Assembly: GCA_048213135.1 (NCBI GenBank)
Contig: PS015050.1
Location: forward strand, 12,038 to 43,864
DNA: 31,827 bases
Source of the DNA: Reclinomonas americana ATCC 50394
Taxonomy: Eukaryota; Jakobida; Jakobea; Jakobida
Direction of reading: 5' to 3'
In this document: positions 1 through 9,837 of the stretch, in pieces
How positions within the stretch are numbered: the first letter of the stretch is position 1
How the letters are laid out: each line of letters opens with the position of its first letter
The notes under the pieces: generated by a model
Seen by the model: only the letters and a program-made list of their open reading frames with translations
Database searches by the model: none
What the model was told of the DNA's origin: nothing
Program-made: the position numbers and the translations under genes

Positions 1-61
1 GAGGGGGGCGATAAGACAACTCCGCGCAGTTTCTCCGATTCCCTGACTCGTGACAGCGTAG

Positions 62-558
62 GCACTGAAAGCTCCGGATTGCGACGAACTCCTGTTGCAC
101 GAGGCGGCGACGGGAGCGATTCTCGAGGGCTCGCAGACCAACTTTTATGCGCTGTACGATCACGACTCGGTGTTGCGGACGGCCGGCGAGGGCATCCTGG
201 AGGGCACCGTGCGACGTGTGGTGCTGGAGGTGTGCGAACGCGAGGGCATTCCAGTCGATCTCTCACCACCGCTGTTGAGCGAGATGGACCGGGTTCGTGC
301 GTTCTTTGGGGAGCGCATGGCTGCTCTTCTGTTGTTGCTGATCTGCGTGGTGTACTGCAGTGGTCCGGTGCGCTGATCAGTTCCACCTCGCGTCTGGCGC
401 TGCCGATCGATGAAATCGCCGTGCCGCAGGAGGGACAGCGAGTGACGGCCGACGACCCGCGTTGGCATTCGCCTGTGTCGTCACTGGCGCAGCGCATCTC
501 GCAGTGGGTGGCCGAGGAGGTCGACGCGCACAGCGAGTTGTTACCGCCGTCATCGTAA
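62..558 (+). CDS. Class IV PLP-dependent aminotransferase (BCAT/D-amino-acid transaminase fold), 3' part
   Basis: Only the C-terminal half lies in the window. An acceptor AG at 60-61 opens an exon in frame 2 that contains EGSQTNFYAL and TAGEGILEGTVRRVVLEVC. These match the conserved 'E-G-S/T-x-N-F' and 'xxGIL.GxxR..vl' segments of class IV aminotransferases, which bind PLP and use branched-chain amino acids, D-amino acids or aminodeoxychorismate. A phase-0 intron at 293-360 (GTTCGT...CTGCAG) joins LLSEMDR to WSGALISSTSRLALPIDEI, which resembles the family's 'A-F/L-x-[ST]-S-[ST]-x..P' strand. The stop is at 556-558. The catalytic lysine lies in the part upstream of the window, so activity and substrate cannot be judged. 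The gene faces the minus-strand PH gene tail to tail, with 24 bp between stops. The family call is fairly safe; the exact enzyme is not. Confidence 0.75.
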
Positions 559-582
559 ACAAACAGGATGGTGATTCACTTA

Positions 583-3500
583 TTACTTGATTCCACCTCC
601 GTTTGGGTGATGTCGCAGTCGCTGCGAGATGGCCTCGCACCAGTCGGCGCAGCTTGCGGCGTCCTCGGCTGTGAACAGGAATACGCGACCGGGTGTCACC
701 AGCTGTGATGATCCAGATGAGAAAGGATGTAATAGAAACAAGAGCCACAAGCCACCGACCTGCAGTGTGTTTGCGGCAGCACCAACGCGATCCGGAAACG
801 CCAGCACGGTGCAGTCGCCGGCCTCTTGCAGTGAGATGGTGCGCAGCGGCTTGACCGCCCGCTCCGTTTTGAAATACGAGAGCGAGAATCTGTGCAGCAC
901 AAACCAGCGCCGCTTCCAGTTCTTCACAAAGCCACCGCGCTTGCTCAGCCACCCTCTGCTCTCATTCTCCATCAGCACTCAATCCCCTGCAATTCACATC
1001 CGAAAAAAGTGAGACGCAACTGCTTGTCAAACATGAGCGCCGTCGACCCGTGTCGTAATGGCTCGTCATCCACATCAGCTGCCGCCGCCGCTGCTGCCGA
1101 AGATGTCGTCGTCGCAGCAGACCCCCTGTAACTCTGTGCGCTGCTGCCGACCAAAGCCACCTAAGTGTGCGCAAGGTAAGTGCCAACATGTGCTTGTGGA
1201 CGGATAGACAAAGACAAACGTGCCTCGGCCAGCGACACCTCGCGTCCATGTTTCCTGAAATACCGCGCGAGCTCAGCCGGCTGAAACAGCACGAGAGAGA
1301 CGGGTGCTGGCGGAAGCAACTACAGTTGAATTGCACACGCGCAGTGAGGCAGTGTGAGCAGACGACTCACTGCATCGCGGCGCCTCACCGATCTTCTCAA
1401 CAGCGGCAGCGACAAACCGAGTCGCCACGAGCTGAGATCCTCATCGTGCATCTGTTGCGCCAGAGCGACGGCTCGCTCACGATGCCTCTCGCGCTCATCC
1501 GCCTCCTCGACCACGGTCGATACCAGCGTGTGCGACAAGACTGTGTGATTGATGAGCATCACATCGATTTTTTCACGCACCCACCTTGGTCACTCACCTA
1601 GCCACTGATCGACGGCCATCGGTACCGGCGACTCCACCAACTCACGCCGACGTGACAGCGTGTCCACTGCATGCAGCAGTGCGTCCTCCTTTTCGTATCT
1701 TCCGCGACCTCGTGATGGTCGTGCCAAAGCGCAAAAAATGCACGACACTGCCACCAGCACGTCGCCAGTTACCGAATCCACCGACGGATTGCGCGACACC
1801 AGTGCTGCTTGCCTGCATCCAGACAATTGTTTGTCACTGGAAGGACGGGAGGTGCAGAAGCCCAAAGAACGTCACGCAACGTGCGGAAGCCCTCGGTCGC
1901 GTTCGAAAACTCGGCGCCAGCAAGAGCATCCACCGGGTTTCCCATGACATCCACCAGCCGCGCTGTAGTCGCATGCGACAGGGTGAGGAAGCTGACGAGC
2001 GGAAGAGGAAGCTGCAGCAGCACCCATTCGCAACTTATTCTCTCCAAACCGTCGCCGAGAACACTCATCAGCAACCGCGACGTCACAGCTGCATACATCA
2101 TCATCGTCAGTATCGAGACGAAATAACCGGAGCACTGCTAATCGTACAAACCAAAGTAGAACATACATCGCAGCCAGGCGGCATCGTCTGTTCGACTCAA
2201 TGTAGTGGCGTGCTATGCGGAGGGAGGTGGGAGGTGAGCCGAAGCACAATGACAACATTTCGCGTCGGGCTGCGCACCTCGTCAAGCCGAGCCGATTGTT
2301 CCAGGAAAAACTGTGCATCACCAGCGCGTCAGCAAACAATGGCATGTCCTTCCCACATTCTCCAACAAAAGGACGCACTCTTTCCAACGCGCCGGCGACC
2401 GCCGCGTTGGCATCCGGCGCCAGCAGCAACCACATGACCAGTCGATCGAGAAACTCGAACAGGACCTTGCCGTGTGCCATGCGCGCCATTTGCGATCCGT
2501 CCAACATCACATCCCACGGCGATCGAGTCGGCGACCCCACCAGGCGCTGCCGAATCGACGATATGGTTGTCGGTGTGGATACCATGGACGCATCGTCGTC
2601 ATCATCCGCGTCCGCAACGCGCCGACTTCCACTCTCACGATAGCCCCAAAACGTACACGTCTCCACCGGCACGTGCAGACCCATGGTGGCCGTCTCCACC
2701 TCCTTGCTTTGCAGACCTTGCAGGTCGTGGAACAGGGCCCCACAGTCGCGCACGAATTTGGCCAGCATCAGGAGACCAGCCTGACGGGCGACAAGAGTGT
2801 GAGCGGCACACGCAACACAGAGAGCAAAAATGCTGAAGAATACCTCGGGAAGTGCGCGCATCACAGCACCACTGCCGCCGCCGCCGCTGTTGCTCGACAG
2901 TTGCTGCACGATGGAGAGCGACGAGGCGGAGACCAGCGCCAGTGCATCGTCATCAGACGCGGTATGCACCGTCAAACCCAGTCGTTCCAGCGCGCTGTGC
3001 AGCATCCAAGCACACAGCCGCTCGAACCGTGCACGCACAAGCGCTCTCCGCGCACTCACAAGCTCCCACATTTGCTCCAGTGTAGAGTGCTGTTACAATG
3101 GGGTGAGGGGGGTTGCACAACACAACGTGGCGGCGATCGACAGCGCGCCGCAACTTCCATGGACGCGCCACCGGCGGTCGCCGATCGGCCGAAATGCTCC
3201 ATCTCATTCATGAGGAGCACGAGGATGTCGGTGGAAGGGCGCGACGAGATGGCAAGACCGCGTGGCGACCCGGTGGGCGACGCCAACTCATCGCTCTCCA
3301 TCGACATGCTGTCGAGTTCCATCTGCTGCGACAACTCCGGCATCACCAGCGTGTCACTCACCGTGCCGCCACCATCGCCACTCTCGGCAATCGCCTTCGT
3401 GGCCGTCAGCACATGCAGCACGCCACGTTCACCGCGCTGTGCGGCCTCCCGCAACATTGGCGACACGCCCGCCACGTACTCCACCAGTGTCAGCGATCCA

Positions 3501-4078
3501 GGAGCCGGCGTGCCATCGACAGCACCCGTGGCCATCACCAGTACATCAGTGGCCAGCAGCAGGCGACGATAGGTGAGTGAGATGTGCGGTGCAGAGCGCC
3601 ACGACGCTCCTGCTGCCGCTGCTGCTCGTGACAATAGACGATCACTAACGAGAGATTTCACGCGAACGATTTCAACAACAATGACTGACTGACCAGTCGA
3701 GGCTCTGGGCGTTGCTGCACCGGCCGACGATGACGACAGCAGCAGCTCGTTGACCATGACCGCGTCTTGTTCGAGGAGGCACAAGCACCACAGTGAGTGT
3801 GGTCGCCCAGCGTTCTTGGCCAGACTGAGCGGAGAATGATGAAATGTGGATTGATGGATGATCAACATCAAAGCAGAGGACGCACCCAATGGCGGCCTTA
3901 CATGCCTCCACTGCTCTCAGCAGTGCCTCCGCGTACGCCGCAAAGCTCGCATGTGTGCCAGTCAGCGTCTGCACAGCAACTGCGGACATTCATTCTCCGA
4001 GTGAGCAAAAGGAAGAGAGAGAGAGAGAGAGGCAAGGCGACCAACGGAACTCTGACAAAAGTCTTGCCAGGTGTACAT
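583..4078 (-). CDS. Large multi-exon protein with helical (ARM-like?) body and C-terminal PH domain
   Basis: The last exons (about 978-583) encode a clear PH domain: GWLSKRGGFVKNWKRRWFVL, a middle strand region, then LVTPGRVFLFTAEDAASCADW and a C-terminal helix, with the stop at 583-585. PH domains usually bind phosphoinositides or proteins at membranes. A 57-nt intron (759-703) interrupts the PH domain. Upstream coding segments include a long exon from about 3071 to 2200 with Leu/Ala-rich helices (for example KVLFEFLDRLVMWLLLAP), an exon near 3590-3140, and 5' exons at 3824-3694, 3979-3886 and 4078-4042 that join in phase. The start chosen is MYTWQDF at 4078; an upstream non-coding or coding exon is possible. 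Other supported pieces are a charged helix at about 1540-1440 (VVEEADERERHRERAVALAQ) and PAELARYFRKHGREVSLAEA near 1275. I do not recognise the body. A Sec7-type Arf-GEF or another trafficking scaffold was considered but not supported. Confidence 0.6.
703..759 (-). other. 57-nt in-frame intron inside the PH domain
   Basis: The minus-strand sequence CTGCAG|GTCGGT...CATCACAG|CTGGTG has intron ends in phase 0, a length divisible by three and no stop codon. Removing it gives ANTLQ-LVTPGRVFLF, the normal continuous PH strand. Retaining it would add 19 mostly hydrophobic residues to the domain without truncating the protein. Confidence 0.7.
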
Positions 4079-4299
4079 TGCCTCTCTAGCACAAGCCGCG
4101 ACGATCCAAAACACGTCCTGCGCAGCGAAGCGAAGTTGCACACATTGATTACCATCGCCTTTGTGTCGCAGAGTACTGCCCACGGAACAGAGGAAAAACA
4201 AGCACGTCGCAGTACGTGCCACACAGTGCAACGACAAAAACCACGCGCTGTCCTGTGCACAACACGACGTCGATCGCGTGATTGATTGCAGACGACGGA
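4079..4299. promoter_or_regulatory. Divergent intergenic region between the PH gene (-) and the BAH gene (+)
   Basis: The predicted ATGs at 4078 (-) and 4300 (+) are about 220 bp apart, so this segment probably holds both promoters and 5' leaders. No TATA box or initiator could be assigned. Minus-strand reading frame stays open to about 4360, so an overlapping upstream exon of the PH gene cannot be excluded. Confidence 0.4.
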
Positions 4300-7200
4300 A
4301 TGTCAACGCGGCAAGCGCGGCTGGAACGCCGACAGGTGTGCACGAATCCGAGTCATGCACTCATGCACTCTATCTCTCACACACGCACGCGCGCTCTCTC
4401 ATCAGCTGGCACAGAATCGGAGGAAACAGCGACCGCCCGCGACCAACAAAGGGCCACCCATTGTGCACACAGTGGAAGATGACGACGACGATGACGATGT
4501 GCAAGCAGCAGAGGTCACTGTGGTGCCCGCGAAGAGAACCGCAGCAGCCGCAGCAACAGCAACAACAACAGCAGCAGAGAAACGTGAGTTGCACAGAGAG
4601 AGAGGGTTTGCCTTGCTTGACTGATGATGATGTGATGATTCCGCAGCTGCGCTTCCACCGGTGGGAGCTGGGGAGATGAGGGTGTTCAACCGCACGGCGA
4701 ATCGAGCGCGATACGAGGCTCGTCGGCGATGGTACGCGCATGTGCCTTTCCCTTCCTGGTTCGTTCAATGTGTGATCGTTTTTTTTGTGCAGGGAGCTGG
4801 ACGTGCTGCTGCCGTCGTTTTATCACCGTCTGCAGCAGCGCTACGGGGAAGTGATGAATCTGGGGGCGGCGTTTGTGTCGCGGCTGTGTCGCGATCTGCG
4901 ACCCGATGAGCTGCAGCCGACCGTGTCGATTCGTGCGTTGCTGGACCTCGATCATGTGGTGGACTTGGAGGAGGAGGAGGAGGTGCGGAGGGCGATCCAA
5001 TGTCTCTCCTTTGTTGTCACGTGCACTCACTGGGCGTTGTTGACGATGCTGGTGCAGAGGCAAATCGTCAATGCCGTCGCCTTGTTGAAAGACATTGGGT
5101 TTGCCGTGATCACTCGCCAGGGTACGCATCTTTCGCCAGTGTCGTTGGCGTCGCCGGTGACTTGCTCCTCACCACCACGCCGTGCAACACAGGTGACCAG
5201 GAACATGTGCGCTGGCATCAGTACAACATTATTCCAGAGGCTCGCTCACTGCTGCTGGCCATTGTGCGCTGCATGTGCATGCCCGACGGTGAGGCACTCG
5301 ACTCGGAACGCATGCAGCTGGTTAGCGAAGGGCTGAGCGTCGGAGGTACGCCGGCGACAGTCGAGTTGCTCACCGAGGTCAGTCAGTGCCTGGAGAAGGG
5401 ATGACTGTGAGTGCGGAGATTCATTTGTCGCTGGTGGTGGTGGCTGCACAGACACTGCACGAGTGGTTCGACAATCTGAAAAGCAACTGGCCGGCACCAT
5501 CCGAATCCGACGAGCCCGTTCTACCCGTGTTGCAATGCTCCACGAATGGCGCGAGTCGGCTGTACACGCACTCGGTTTATGTGGGAACCAGTCGGCGGCA
5601 CGAGATGGTGGCCGTCGGCATTGGGTTTGTCTCGCTGATCCACTGATTGTGTGCATGTGTGTCGCACACACTGATGTGTTCCACAGCAAGAGTGAGGTCT
5701 CTGGTCACGTCCTCATGCAGGACTGGTACAAGGAGCCCGCAGAACCGAGACGAAGTGGTGAGTCCGTCAAATATACGAGGTGGAAAAACCTCAACAACGG
5801 GATCTCACTGATTCGCTTCCAGCCCTTCTTCGGTTGTTTTCCGTCATCAATCAGCGCTTCCTTGCGCACGAGGTGACGGCTGTCTACGGCTCCTCGCTGT
5901 CGCCGTGGCGGGTGGTCGTCTACGCCTCAGGTCACCGAGAAATCACCAATGGTGGCACGGCGTTGAGGGTGGATTTCGAGTCTGCGCAAGTTACCGCGTA
6001 TTGCAAGCACACTCCTGGGGTTTTCCCTCCTCCTTGCGTCTCACCGTGCCGCTCTTGTGCCAGTTGCCGCTCGTGTCCTTCTTCCAGCCAGAAATGCGAA
6101 GTCTCTTTGAGAGATTACTGCGTCATCCGTACTGGGTGCGACATAGGTGTGTCGTGCGATTGCAATCACATTCTCGCGTGCTTGGTCTCACGCAGACGGG
6201 ATTGTGTGCAGATTTGTGCGAGGCAAGCCACCTCACCTCTCCACCCTGGAGCGGCTGCTGGCGTCCATGTTCCTGCAGGAGTGGGGCTGCACGGTGCTGG
6301 TGCTGGCAGCTCTCAGTGTCTTGTTTGGTCGGCCCTTCTGGGAGGTGTACCATGTTTTCCATCAGGAAATACCAGTGCGTGGGGGGATGCCATGTGTTGT
6401 CGTACTCGTGCCTTCTTTTTCATTCTGCTCATGCAGGGGTTTGGACGGCTCATGGAGGAGACCGACATGCGCTTGCATGGCATACGGCATGTCAAGGAGG
6501 AGTTACGATAGATGCCTCACTCTCTCCCTCCCTTTGCCCGCGCTCACTGATCTTGAGCGCGCGCACACACACAGGGTGCTCTTGTGGACGTCGGATGCGT
6601 GGCTCGATGACAAGTGGGGATTGCGGAGAGAGGTTGTGGAGTGGGACGCCATGTGTCAGCTCGATCGCATGATCCGCACGCTGGCGGCGCGCGAGTGCGA
6701 GGTTGGAGTTGGCCTTGAGCCGACATTGGCGACGCGACAAGGTGAGAGTTTTTTCGGGGGGAGGCTCTTTCGTCCGTCCTCCGTCCAATCCAGTGCGTGC
6801 ACGCTCACATTCGTACACGCTGCTGCTCCAGCGAGCGTGCTCACGCTGAGTGTGCTCGAAATCGTCGGTGTGCGCGTGTGTGGCACCAAGTTGAGCGATC
6901 TGGAGCTCGTGCTGGCTGTTCCACTGTACGTGCTGGCTTCCTGCACGGTGCGTACATATGCGTGTCGCGAGCAAAGTGCATGAGCCAATTGACCCAATCG
7001 TGTTGCTGCAGAAGGACTCTTCGTTCTCCTTGCGTGTCCATGTTGGCAATCGATTCGCCGGCACCGCACCGCTCCTCGAAGTGAAGTACGAATCGTCGAT
7101 GGCCGTACTGAGTCGCACTGTGCCTCGTCCGGGCGCCTCGCAACTGCTCCTCTCTGTGTTGGTGCCGATTCCGAACGCCCTGCGTGGGCCAAAAGTACGT

Positions 7201-9281
7201 TGCATTATTTTGCAGACTGCGACTCCTTGGTGCTGACACGCTGCTGGCAGATGGCACACGGTGGCTACTATATCAGTGCATCGCTCGAGGTGCAACACCC
7301 GGATGAGACGAGTCGCCTGGAGACGTCGCCAATCATCTGGTGGTGGAGTTGCGTTGTGCTATTTCCGTGGCCGCGTGACACTGTTGAGTGCGCTTCTCAT
7401 ATGAGGCATTGCGTCGCAGAGTCTCCGCTCGGCCTGTGTCGCAGTCGTGCCGACTCGGTGATTCTGTGCAAGCCGATTGAATTTCGCGACAAGTGCCTGT
7501 ACTTTGCGCAGATGGTGTTTGAGGATGTGCCGTGGTGTCTTCGCGGTGCGTTCGGTGCTTGCTTGCTTTTTGGTTGTGGCACGTCTCATGGTGTCGCCGG
7601 CAGTGGGTGACTTTGTATATATTCGTCGTCATGCACGGCTGACGATCTGTCGAATTCTCGCGCTGTGGGAGACGCGAGATGGCGAAGACGAGGGCGAGCA
7701 ATTCATGCGAGTTCGAGTGGTACGTACACTGCGTCGTCGCCCATCATGATCGCGCCATGGTCTCAATCCTCTGCACAGTTCATCCGACCCAACGAAGACC
7801 CATGGGTCCCGGCTGGCGAGCTGCCAAAGGATCTGCACGAGCGCGAGGTTTAGTTTTCCTTGCCTTACCCCCTCCCCCTCGCTCTCGCCGATGTCTCACT
7901 TGCACCTTTGTGCGGCAGGTACTCATCACCAACAACGTGGTCGAAGTCGAAATCACTTCTGCAGAAATGATTGTCGGTCGCTGCTTGGTGATTCCGCTCG
8001 ACGCCGATGTGGTCGATGCGTCGGCCAGTGTCGAAACGGTGCTCACGGATGTGGGAGTACGTCTCAGCGATTTGAGTCATGTGTTCTTCTGCCGGCACAT
8101 GTTTGGTGTGGAGGAGTCGCACATGATGGAGCAGGCGAGGGCGGAGGATATCTTGCCCGCCATCGAGTTGCAGCCGTCGTTGTCGTGCCACTGCACTCGT
8201 GTGTCGCAGGTGAGAGAGTTGTTGGAGAGAGTTGGAGAGAGAGAGCATGGATGTGGTGTGGCGCTAACCTCGTGTCGGTGCAACCAGCTGGCTGAGGACA
8301 GCAATCAAGGATGGGTGTTTGATGTGGCGCCCGGCGTGCCACTGGTGCTGCGCCTGGCCGAGCAGTACGGCATTGGTACGTCGGCGTGCAACGAGTGCAT
8401 GTACGTCAATGTTCTCCTCATGTCTCTCGACAGAATGGCGATCGGAGAATGAGATTACCGCGGTGCCGGAGGAGCTGCGTTTGCTGGAGGCAGCGTGCGA
8501 CGCGGTGATCCGCTGGCCGCTCTGCGACTGCGCGCATGTCGCACATCCTGCCCTGTCCGCCTGCCTTCCCTCGCAACGGAGCTGGCACTCGTATTTGTGC
8601 GGCGACATGCAGTTGGCGCGCCACATGAAGTGCAGCCTGGCGACGGAGTTGATGGGCGGTGCTCAGAGCGAGCCTGCGGACCCGGCCAAGGCATCCAATC
8701 GGCTGCGCATCGAAGCCCTCAGCGCTGTGTCGCCGTCCTCGGTGGCCAGCGGCAGCGGCAGCGGCAGTCAGCAACAACAACAACAACAACGCGAAAAGCA
8801 GGCGCAGCAGCAGCAGCAGCAGCCACGAAAACGGCCGAAGCGGAGTCTGACGGCCATGTTGCTGGCCACCGGCGGTCACAACACTCGAATCCTCGTACCG
8901 GAGGGCGATTCGTCGAATGGCCGTGTATCTCGATCGGGAACGCGTAGCACCGGCAACGAAGCGCGCGGCGACGAGTCGGACATGGACGAGTCGATGCCGA
9001 GCAGTCAGCAGGACTGGTTCCGCAAGTCCTCCGAGGCACTGTTGACGTGCATGCTCCAGCAGCGCGACTATGTGGAGATGTTTGTCGGGGCGCTGTGCCA
9101 TCCGGCCACTGCGGACACCACAGCGGTCGTTGCCGAGAGCCAAGTCGTGGAGAGTGGTGGCGGAAGCAGCGTCAGCGGCGCAGGCAATGCCGGCGTCGCT
9201 GGCGACGGCGATTCACTCGTGCTGGACATGAGCGAGGACGAGGAGGAGGATGAGGACGACGATGATGAATATGTGAATTAA
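4300..9281 (+). CDS. BAH-domain chromatin-type protein, about 20 exons, possible N-terminal winged helix
   Basis: The start is ATG 4300 (MSTRQARLERRQ); exons 4300-4335, 4406-4583, 4647-4731 and 4793 onward join with matching phases, and the chain can be followed to the stop at 9281. Order along the protein: a basic tail; an acidic run (EDDDDDDDVQ); an Ala/Thr run; then a helical segment with RQIVNAVALLKDIGFAVITR followed by VRWHQY. That spacing resembles the E2F/DP winged helix (an inference). Next come unrecognised globular exons, a beta-rich region at about 6830-7340, and a BAH domain at about 7600-8010 (GDFVYIRR, ICRILALWE, VFIRPNEDPWVPAGELPKD, REVLITNNVVEVE, GRCLVIPL). BAH domains read nucleosomes or histone marks, which suggests nuclear work. 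The last exon (from about 8434) has polyQ, a basic PRKRPKRS stretch that could be a nuclear signal, and a strongly acidic C-terminus (MSEDEEEDEDDDDEYVN). I do not recognise the whole architecture. Confidence 0.7.
7600..8010 (+). other. BAH domain coding segment
   Basis: Three exons make the core: VGDFVYIRR...LWETRDGEDEGEQFMRVRV, then FIRPNEDPWVP...LHERE, then VLITNNVVEVEITSAEMIVGRCLVI. The introns start GTACGT and GTTTAG, both in phase 0. The conserved pattern 'D.V.VR....IARI..lwe...g...v.v..f.RPed........e.....kEv..s..v..v....i.gkc.v' is all present. Confidence 0.75.
8765..8823 (+). repeat. CAA/CAG trinucleotide tract encoding two glutamine runs
   Basis: A (CAA)n block followed by a (CAG)n block encodes two polyglutamine runs separated by REKQA inside the last exon of the BAH gene. 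Similar Q tracts occur in the TRAF gene (about 11692-11716). Confidence 0.85.
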
Positions 9282-9837
9282 ATCCACAGAGCAAGAGGGA
9301 CGTGTCTGGCGACCAAAGTCGGCGAGAAGCACGAGCTCGAGCCTCGAGTACAATTCAGTTAATTGAGTTGGTGCCGATAGTGTAGATCGACACAAGTAGT
9401 TGAGATGCAAATGCCTGACAATCACACAATAGTAAGATTTGCCTGCTTCACGGATCCGGACCCAGCTTTGCTTTGTTTGCCTGGCTTGTGGCCTTTTCCC
9501 GAATTCAATGTGTCGTGTACGGTCGCAGAAAACGCTATGCGTCTATGCAAGTGCGTCAAATCCACTGGTCATCCACACTTTACGCGTAAAAGATCGCAGT
9601 TAACGTTCTCGACTTGTTCGGAGCTCCGATCGAGAGCGAACACACACACACAAGAAACCTGCTGCTGCCTCAAGATTGGTGTCTGTGTTGATGTTTTGGA
9701 TACGGTTGAACTTGGTCATGAAGACAGCTGTTGCTTGTTTGTCGGTGAATGAATTGTTGTTGACAAAACGCAGAAACGGTCAACTACAAGGCGATCGATC
9801 ATCGATCGACGGATCTCACTCCCGTGTCGTTTTTCCG
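9282..9837. promoter_or_regulatory. Intergenic region between BAH and TRAF genes
   Basis: The 556 bp hold the 3' flank of the BAH gene and the promoter/leader of the next plus-strand gene. I see no convincing coding frame. A perfect 8-bp inverted repeat with a 1-nt spacer (9792-9808) lies 29 bp before the next ATG, and a short (CA)n run is at about 9641-9651. Confidence 0.5.
9792..9808. repeat. Perfect inverted repeat CGATCGAT-c-ATCGATCG
   Basis: Two 8-nt arms are exactly reverse-complementary with a single C between them, 29 bp upstream of the predicted ATG of the TRAF gene. It could be a dimeric factor site or a 5'-UTR hairpin. The sequence alone does not tell which. Confidence 0.6.

Noticed and set aside
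377-952. Arg/Cys/His-rich antisense ORFs throughout the window (for example 377-952 minus)
   Set aside because: They shadow well-supported exons on other frames, have shadow-like composition and no domain.
583-978. A hydrophobic helix (VGGLWLLFLLHPF) suggesting a membrane-anchored PH protein
   Set aside because: The residues come from a 57-nt intron with clean GT-AG ends; splicing restores a continuous PH strand.
3962-4360. Minus-strand frame from 4360 (MHDSDSCTPVG...) as the PH-gene start
   Set aside because: It would overlap the first exon of the BAH gene head-on, and no splice-supported protein motif favours it over the ATG at 4078. It is kept only as a possibility.
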